Positions 1 to 3,822 of a stretch of DNA of 6,538 bases are shown here, in pieces. Positions within the stretch are counted from its first letter, which is position 1. Every line of letters starts with the position of its first letter. Position numbers and translations under genes: made by a program. The stretch spans positions 1 to 6,538 of the forward strand of contig QIGP01000072.1 of NCBI GenBank assembly GCA_003228965.1. The letters are read 5' to 3'. This DNA is from Gammaproteobacteria bacterium. Lineage in GTDB: Bacteria > Pseudomonadota > Gammaproteobacteria > Steroidobacterales > SZUA-146. The notes under the pieces are model-generated. The model saw only the letters and a program-made list of their open reading frames with translations. It did not search any database and was not told the DNA's origin.

Positions 1-5
1 GTCTT

Positions 6-12
6 CTCCTTT
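6..12 (-). promoter_or_regulatory. Shine-Dalgarno-like AAAGGAG at the window edge
   Basis: The minus strand reads AAAGGAG, followed by only five more bases before the window ends. This is a good ribosome binding site at the right distance for a start codon just outside the window. It lies 7 bases after the zinc-ribbon stop codon (20-22), so the unseen gene would be the next gene of the same minus-strand unit. Inferred only; the gene itself is not visible. Confidence 0.4.
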
Positions 13-19
13 GTTCAAC

Positions 20-259
20 TCAGGTTTTCTTGATTACGCGTTTACTTGAGTTGTGTTCTTTGGCATCAACTCGCAGGCTATCGCCCAGATACAGCCTGAC
101 GGTTCGCCCGCACCCGGAGCGACCGTACCGATTAGAGCAAAACAGCCGCTTACCGACAGGACGCGTTTTACCTTGAAATTGTTTCTTGTAAACGAAACCA
201 TGCGACACAAACTGATCCTTTTTCGAGCAATGCTGGCAACACAGTTGTAGCGCGCTAAA
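20..259 (-). pseudogene. zinc-ribbon protein, 5'-truncated, probably IS/transposase-associated
   Basis: The open frame runs from just after a TAA (260-262) to TGA (20-22) and gives 79 residues. It contains a Cys pair CCQHC (codons at 227-241) and, about 28 residues on, CSNRYGRSGCGRT followed by VRLYLG. This is a four-Cys zinc ribbon like those at the start of IS-encoded DNA-binding proteins such as InsA. The tail is basic (KRVIKK). No ATG exists in frame; the first GTG (206-208) would leave out the first Cys pair, so the natural start appears lost. The frame breaks off right beside the proposed transposon terminus at 263, so insertion there is the likely cause. A Shine-Dalgarno-like site follows the stop, as if it were the first gene of a two-gene unit. 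The IS link is from remembered family resemblance; the cysteines are directly visible. It could instead be a chromosomal zinc-ribbon gene. Confidence 0.5.
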
Positions 260-264
260 TTATG

Positions 265-287
265 ATCGTACTTTTCCCCAAACTGCC
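265..287 (+). repeat. Repeat copy 1 (reference copy), terminal
   Basis: A 23-bp unit beginning ATCGTACTTTT and ending CCCCAAACTGCC. It starts two bases inside the proposed TG terminus at 263. The last 14 bases recur exactly at 395-408 and the first 11 at 409-419. Likely a transposase-binding site. Confidence 0.6.
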
Positions 288-363
288 GGTCATATGATTG
301 CGCAATAAATAAGCTGTATTCCCGCGCTCCCGTCATAACCATTAATCTCTTTACCACTTTAAA

Positions 364-386
364 ATCGTACGCTGTCCCAGGTTGAG
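364..386 (+). repeat. Repeat copy 2 (diverged)
   Basis: It begins ATCGTAC like copy 1 and keeps TCCCA in the middle, with about 14 of 23 bases matching copy 1 by eye. It directly abuts copy 3, giving a tandem arrangement with a 22-23 bp period. Confidence 0.4.
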
Positions 387-408
387 TCATAATGTTCCCC
401 AAACTGCC
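386..408 (+). repeat. Repeat copy 3
   Basis: About 19 of 23 bases match copy 1 by eye, including the exact 14-base stretch TTCCCCAAACTGCC (395-408). Lies between copies 2 and 4 in a head-to-tail array. Confidence 0.55.
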
Positions 409-431
409 ATCGTACTTTTTTACGTGCAGCG
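409..431 (+). repeat. Repeat copy 4 (inner, half-conserved)
   Basis: It begins ATCGTACTTTT, identical to the first 11 bases of copy 1, and starts the base after copy 3 ends. The second half is diverged. It closes the three-copy tandem block (364-431). Confidence 0.45.
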
Positions 432-465
432 TGTTGACGTCCCTGTGTGACGCCCACGGCAAAAG

Positions 466-493
466 CCCTGCACATCGTGATAGATGCGCAGGG
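466..493 (-). terminator. Terminator-like hairpin downstream of the chimeric ORF
   Basis: The arms 466-476 (CCCTGCACATC) and 483-493 (GATGCGCAGGG) pair over 11 bp with one A/G mismatch around a 6-base loop. On the minus strand the stem is followed by CTTTTG, a short T-run. It lies about 45 bases past the stop of the minus-strand ORF at 537, so it may end that transcript. The T-run is weak. Confidence 0.45.
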
Positions 494-516
494 TGTGAGG
501 TGGGTTTTCGGGGTAT

Positions 517-541
517 ACTGACGCCGCGCAGCGGCGTCAGT
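517..541. repeat. Perfect 11-bp GC-rich inverted repeat covering the stop codon
   Basis: The arms ACTGACGCCGC (517-527) and its exact complement (531-541) are separated by GCA. The TGA of the minus-strand ORF (537-539) lies inside one arm. No T-run follows on either strand, so it is not a standard intrinsic terminator; it may serve as an mRNA 3' stabilising stem. Confidence 0.7.
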
Positions 542-974
542 CGGCTTGCTGTTTAATCAGCGCTTCATGTGAGCGCCAATGTGGCTGCACCAGCACGTTG
601 TTGACGTGTGTCAGGCTGACGATCTTCTTGTTCTCCCGGCACGCTTCAACCATGCTGCCATAACACAGATTTCGGCACGCTCTGAGGTTGCCCTGCACCG
701 AGCGCAGGACCAACCCAATGGCCCTCTCATCAAAAGTATTGGCACCCAGCCTGACCGCGTCCAGTTCGCTTTGTATGCAAACCTCCATGCCCTGATCGTT
801 GAGGCCGTGCAGTGTTTCTGAGTCGGTGATACGGCTTTTAATGTCTCCGAGGAAAAACTGGTTGTCGGCAAAGCGAGCCAGAGGGTCGAAGTGGAGCATG
901 AACTCACCGCTTCCGGTAAGTATGGCGCCCAATAGAGCAACAAGGCCTGTGACAGTGATGGTTGATTTTGACAT
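537..974 (-). CDS. Chimeric ORF: membrane-protein N-terminus fused to the C-terminus of a AAA+ transposition ATPase
   Basis: 145 codons start with ATG at 972-974, with GGGGG (981-985) six bases upstream as a fair ribosome binding site. Residues 1-42 hold a hydrophobic segment (about 6-22) and then GEFMLHFDPLARF, which resembles the beginning of small multi-pass membrane proteins (DUF6796-like, from memory). The other membrane segments of such a protein are absent. From about residue 47 the character changes to soluble and helical: ETLHGLNDQGME, then SVQGNLRACRNLCYGSMVEA and HVNNVLVQPHWRSHE. This reads as the C-terminal lid region of AAA+ ATPases that serve rve/Mu-type transposases; Walker A and B are missing. 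The junction is near nucleotide 848. It is an in-frame deletion or rearrangement fusion and is unlikely to keep either activity. The coding potential is clear; both family assignments rest on recognition, not a search. Confidence 0.55.
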   Translation of the reverse strand: MSKSTITVTGLVALLGAILTGSGEFMLHFDPLARFADNQFFLGDIKSRITDSETLHGLNDQGMEVCIQSELDAVRLGANTFDERAIGLVLRSVQGNLRACRNLCYGSMVEACRENKKIVSLTHVNNVLVQPHWRSHEALIKQQAD

Positions 975-980
975 TTAATT

Positions 981-985
981 CCCCC
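981..985 (-). promoter_or_regulatory. Ribosome binding site of the chimeric ORF
   Basis: GGGGG on the minus strand, six bases before the ATG at 972-974. It supports the ATG as start and was probably inherited from the membrane-protein gene whose 5' end is retained. Confidence 0.4.
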
Positions 986-1129
986 ATATTTTCGTCGCAA
1001 TCAGGCATTTGAGCTACAAAACGACTCGAAGCCGTTACCTCCAATGAGTCCGGTTTTCGCATGTGAGATGCCGCCATGCTCGTAAATTTCGCAAATTCTG
1101 CGTTTCGTTGAAGGTTAGATGCGCGTTGA

Positions 1130-1369
1130 ACTAAATCGGTTACACTGCTCATGGTACTGCGAAAAACCAAGCAGCTTTCGGAAGAGTCAATCGACGAGTT
1201 GTTGCCACAATTTGATCAGTTAGATTGCCGTATTGAAACACCGTGGGCGGAGCTGTCTACGCTGCAAGAGGTGATAGAGCGATCTGATTTACGCGAACAG
1301 GTAAAAGCAGGAATTGGCCAACTACCACCTTCATACCGCATCGTTGTGCAGCTGCGAGACAAAGAGGAC
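1130..1369 (+). pseudogene. ECF RNA polymerase sigma factor fragment (linker and first part of region 4)
   Basis: After an in-frame TGA (1127-1129) the frame gives about 80 residues. EESIDELLPQFD is typical of the linker of one ECF sigma group. LREQVKAGIGQLPPSYRIVV followed by QLRDKED is the start of region 4.1/4.2 (the usual form is ...LPexyRxvllLRDxEe). The resemblance already begins upstream of the ATG at 1151 (LLMVLRK, like the end of region 2), so that ATG is not the ancestral start. Region 2 (-10 recognition and core binding) is missing, and the region 4 helix-turn-helix is cut off. After RDKED the frame continues as nonsense to 1570 because the sequence switches to an anti-sigma fragment. 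Non-functional remnant. Confidence 0.7.
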
Positions 1370-1521
1370 TACGCGTGTGTCGCGAATGTCGCGAGTATCT
1401 GGCCGCGTATCAACGAGTCTTGGAAGTTGCGAAAATCGAACTTTCTGAGCCCGAAGAGCGGTTGGGTAATGCCGTTCCCGAAGATCTTATTGAGGCCATT
1501 TTGGAAGCGAGAGACGCGTAG
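1369..1521 (+). pseudogene. Anti-sigma factor fragment, zinc-finger (zf-HC2) type
   Basis: In the frame one base back from the sigma fragment, the sequence reads LRVCRECREYLAAYQRVLEV and later PEDLIEAILEARDA, ending at TAG (1519-1521). The CxxC (codons 1378 and 1387), the following REYLAxY, and a tail close to VPedLveaILaaR match the end of short zf-HC2 anti-sigma factors that sit just after ECF sigma genes. The N-terminal His of the HxxxCxxC motif and everything before it are missing. Sigma and anti-sigma pieces meet at about 1366-1372, so one deletion seems to have removed the sigma C-terminus, the intergenic part and the anti-sigma start. The family call is recognition-based, but the order of pieces fits the known gene order. 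Confidence 0.65.
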
Positions 1522-1651
1522 TTTGGTTGCTCGAAAGACTTCCCTAGTGCTTAGGTCCGCGCTTTACTAAAAACGAAGTGTCTATCGAGCTATAACGAGT
1601 GGGTTACTTGATATAAAGTAGTCTCGTCATTTTGAATGGGCAGGGCAGCAT

Positions 1652-2542
1652 TTGTACAATCTAAAACACCTTTTCGGTATTGCCCATTCGGGTTTGAGTG
1701 ACATGCTTCCGGCTGTGCGCCAGGCGTTTAACGACGACGCTAACGACGATAATCTCGATGAAGTATTCGGTGCCAATCCAAGATACCGAATACTGGGGCT
1801 AATTGTTGCAGGCATACTAATTGGTGAATTGATAACGTGGTTGTTCCCGGCCGTGCTTGTCGATAACTACATCATCAACGAATACGTCAACTGGTCGGCA
1901 GTTGTTATCGGTATGGCCTATGCGGTGATATTTCGGCGCTACCTGTTCGACTCGAGCCACGCGAAGGAAGCAGACTTTCCGTGGCTTGCTGCCTCGCTGA
2001 TACCGGCGGCCGTGCTTATCGCCGTTATTGCTTTTATAAGGCAGTTCTTCGATGGGTCGCTAGACCTGATTGGTAGCGCGCCGGTTTGGGCGGGCTTTGG
2101 CGCCATTCTCCTGGCTTGTATGAATGCCTTGGGCGTCGTTGCGGCACTAACCATCGCGGTTGCTGCGCTGTGTTTTAGCAAAGACTGGTCCAAAGCACTG
2201 GTGGATCTGGCTGTTCAGCTTTTTATTTTTAAAATAATGGTGTGGGTAACCGTACTCGTGGTCGTTGACATTGGATTCGTTGGGCCCATTCTTGCCGGCA
2301 TCATTGAGAATATTTTCGGGATTACGTTTCCATCGTGGCTGGCTAGCCTGTTCGATCAACTGACTTTAGCGGCTCTGCTTTTTATTGCTTACGGGGCTTT
2401 GATAGGCGCAGTTTGGACAGTGTGTCAGAAGGAGTTTGGCAAGCTGCTTGAGACGGGAGAGGTTCGTATTCTGGCGTCACTCAGAGCTATGACCAAGAAG
2501 CCTAAGAAGCCGAAAAATCCGAAGAAGAAAGCCAAAGAATAG
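1652..2542 (+). CDS. Polytopic membrane protein of unknown function with Lys/Pro-rich tail
   Basis: 296 codons from TTG (1652) to TAG (2540-2542). The frame is open back to 1622 with no ATG upstream; the first ATG is codon 18 (1703). TTG is chosen because GGGCAGGG sits just upstream, but the start is uncertain. An acidic soluble N-terminus (FNDDANDDNLDEVF, 26-39) precedes about six hydrophobic segments: 47-69, 80-95, 111-130, 146-175, 185-226 (probably two spans) and 237-258. The last 15 residues are almost only Lys, Pro and Asn (KKPKKPKNPKKKAKE), a basic cytoplasmic tail that could touch membrane lipids or nucleic acid. No family, catalytic motif or transporter signature is recognised. It stands alone: pseudogenes flank it on both sides. 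Long, stop-free and with consistent codon use, so it appears intact. Confidence 0.8.
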   Translation: MYNLKHLFGIAHSGLSDMLPAVRQAFNDDANDDNLDEVFGANPRYRILGLIVAGILIGELITWLFPAVLVDNYIINEYVNWSAVVIGMAYAVIFRRYLFDSSHAKEADFPWLAASLIPAAVLIAVIAFIRQFFDGSLDLIGSAPVWAGFGAILLACMNALGVVAALTIAVAALCFSKDWSKALVDLAVQLFIFKIMVWVTVLVVVDIGFVGPILAGIIENIFGITFPSWLASLFDQLTLAALLFIAYGALIGAVWTVCQKEFGKLLETGEVRILASLRAMTKKPKKPKNPKKKAKE

Positions 2543-2573
2543 CAAGGCTCTCATACGAACCCCATTTTCGATT

Positions 2574-2651
2574 TCAGCGGTAGTCGGCCAGTCCGTCTAC
2601 CACAGGGTCTTTGGCTTCTGGCTCTTCTTGAGGGACGTTGAAAACTCTTTG
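2574..2651 (-). pseudogene. Possible 3' remnant of a minus-strand gene
   Basis: Between an in-frame TAG (2652-2654) and TGA (2574-2576) the minus strand encodes 25 residues, NVPQEEPEAKDPVVDGLADY with flanks. The composition is that of a natural protein C-terminus rather than random translation. It would be convergent with the membrane protein gene. Too short for a family call and may be chance. Confidence 0.2.
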
Positions 2652-2663
2652 CTACTCAAATAG

Positions 2664-3551
2664 TTGCTGTCAATCCGTGCTATTTACGCGGGACCTGAAT
2701 TGCAAGGTCGCCGAATCGATGCTCCAATAGTTGCAGGAACCATAAGAATATCTATCCGAAACTTATTTGAACAGCAATTCAGTTGGTGGTACTTCTAGCG
2801 TCAACGGAATCTTGATCGGTGGCGATGGTGGTCGAGCTTCTGGTTCCGAAGGTAGCGGAGGCACTGGCGGCTCTATAACAGGATCGCTAGAGTTGGTTAC
2901 TGCAAGTGATGCGTTCGTCGACTTGCGTGTCGAATTCGGTGACGGTGGACGTGGTTTAGACGCTTTAAGTCACGGTTACGCAGGTGATATAAATTTCGGG
3001 CCTGTACGTGTTTACGCTGACGGTAATATTACGCTGGCGCTCCAGTTAGGTGCCTGAGAGGGTGGGGCGAGTTCTGGAAGCACTGGCCCCTACGGAGTCG
3101 CTTCCGTTGAAGAAGTGCTAGCAGAATCTTCAGAGGGAGGGACGGTCAATGCTGAGCTTGTTCTTTCTTCTGGAGAAGATCTGCACCTGGATAATCTGGT
3201 TCAAGGATATACGACTGGAACACCATTTCTCGAGCAAGCGGCCAGCGCCAGAGATCATGAGCTTGTCACCGATACAGCGATGGTGCTTCCGAGTCGCTGG
3301 ATTTTTTTAACGATCAAGTTATCGATTTGGGTTCCTGGAATAGTCTTGCTGACACCTCAGACTTGGTGCGAATCAGGCTGTTCTTTGGCATCGATGCTGA
3401 GGACGCAGGCGACGGCGGTTTTCATTTTAATGCTCCGCTAGGTAATTCGATGCTCGGCGCTACTCCCGTGCCGTTGCCATCTGCGATCTGGCTTTTGCTC
3501 GTGTCACTAGGCGTTCTAAGAGTCAGGAAGTCTTCTTTCTTGGCTAAATAG
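2664..3551 (+). pseudogene. Broken glycine-rich surface/extracellular protein with VPLPA-CTERM sorting signal
   Basis: Pieces of one coding sequence in changing frames. Piece 1 (about 2664-2770, frame of 2688) reads GPELQGRRIDAPIVAGTIRI and is tentative. Piece 2 (about 2767-3054) is glycine-rich (GGDGGRASGSEGSGGTGGS) and stops at TGA 3055-3057. The same frame then continues (EGGASSGSTGPYG ... LVLSSGEDLHLDNLVQGYTT) to about 3260-3280, where the sense shifts by one base to GASESLDFFNDQVIDLGSW and runs to TAG 3549-3551. The end, VPLPSAIWLLLVSLGVLRVR (from 3468), has the VPLP motif, a hydrophobic span and a basic end, i.e. the tripartite VPLPA/PEP-CTERM signal processed by exosortase for cell-surface or matrix export. 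No start or signal peptide is seen, so the 5' end is lost too. With a nonsense codon, at least one frameshift and a missing start it is a decayed gene. The first frameshift (near 2770) is less certain than the second. Confidence 0.7.
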
Positions 3552-3558
3552 CCTGAAG

Positions 3559-3597
3559 CCGGCGAACTACCCAGGTTTGCAAGTGCCGGAGTTTTTT
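3559..3597 (+). terminator. Intrinsic terminator after the VPLPA-CTERM pseudogene
   Basis: CCGGC (3559-3563) pairs with GCCGG (3585-3589), with a further ACT/AGT pairing inside a GA bulge and a loop of about 13 bases. Six T residues follow at 3592-3597. It sits directly after the pseudogene stop at 3551, as expected for its original terminator, and isolates the oxidase gene from upstream reading. Confidence 0.55.
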
Positions 3598-3822
3598 ACA
3601 CTAGTGGCTATTTTCATCTGTTCTGAGTAAAAAAAGACAGTTAAATTAGAGTGTTAAACATTGGCGAGAAACTTGCATTAATAATTAGATCCGGTTGAGG
3701 TTGAACCGAGGGCGCCAGAATTGCCAGGTTCAGGTCCTTAGCGATTTGCGTGGTTATGCCTCGTTTTCCAAGTTAACTTAAAGTACCGATAAAAAGTAAA
3801 ACTAAAATATAGAGAGTCAAAA
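3598..3822. other. Intergenic region upstream of the oxidase
   Basis: AT-rich, no coding frame of note. A small inverted repeat CGGTT/AACCG lies near 3693-3709. No convincing -35/-10 pair could be found; TAAAAT at 3803-3808 is a possible -10 without a good -35. The oxidase promoter must lie here or be of a non-sigma70 type, since the upstream terminator points away from read-through. Confidence 0.4.
3810..3816 (+). promoter_or_regulatory. Weak ribosome binding site of the oxidase gene
   Basis: TAGAGAG lies about 7 bases before the ATG at 3823. It is purine-rich but only a partial Shine-Dalgarno match. It supports the 3823 start together with the signal peptide that begins there. Confidence 0.4.

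Larger units (their letters stand above)
263..860 (-). mobile_element. Remnant of a DDE/AAA+ ATPase transposon: one end plus the ATPase 3' part
   Basis: Read on the minus strand, the block contains the C-terminal part of a AAA+ ATPase, two hairpins, then a cluster of 22-23 bp repeats ending near 263. There the plus strand starts TGATCGTAC, so the minus strand ends in CA. Subterminal repeats, a TG...CA terminus and an adjacent AAA+ partner are the layout of Mu/Tn7-like elements with an rve-type transposase. The zinc-ribbon frame begins exactly beyond this terminus, which fits an insertion. The other end is missing: the ATPase fuses near 848 to an unrelated membrane-protein start, so no target duplication can be checked. 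The inner boundary (about 840-860) is approximate. The repeats are seen; the terminus and family are inferred. Confidence 0.5.

Noticed and set aside
34..462. 142-residue minus-strand frame
   Set aside because: It reads through the repeat array and then overlaps the zinc-ribbon frame; the similar peptide stretches in it are just translated repeats, and the cysteine pattern lies in the other frame.
611..1000. 129-residue minus-strand frame
   Set aside because: Shadow of the chimeric ORF in another frame; Ser/Thr/Trp/Arg-rich translation without domain character.
1110..1130. Possible integron attC core (GTTAGAT)
   Set aside because: No matching RYYYAAC partner and no folded inverted-repeat structure upstream.
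904..1170. 88-residue minus-strand frame
   Set aside because: Overlaps the well-supported start of the 974 ORF and the sigma fragment; no recognisable motif.
3055..3057. TGA as a recoded (selenocysteine or tryptophan) codon
   Set aside because: A second lesion (frameshift near 3261-3282) and a missing start in the same gene make simple decay far more likely; no stem-loop of SECIS type was noted after it.
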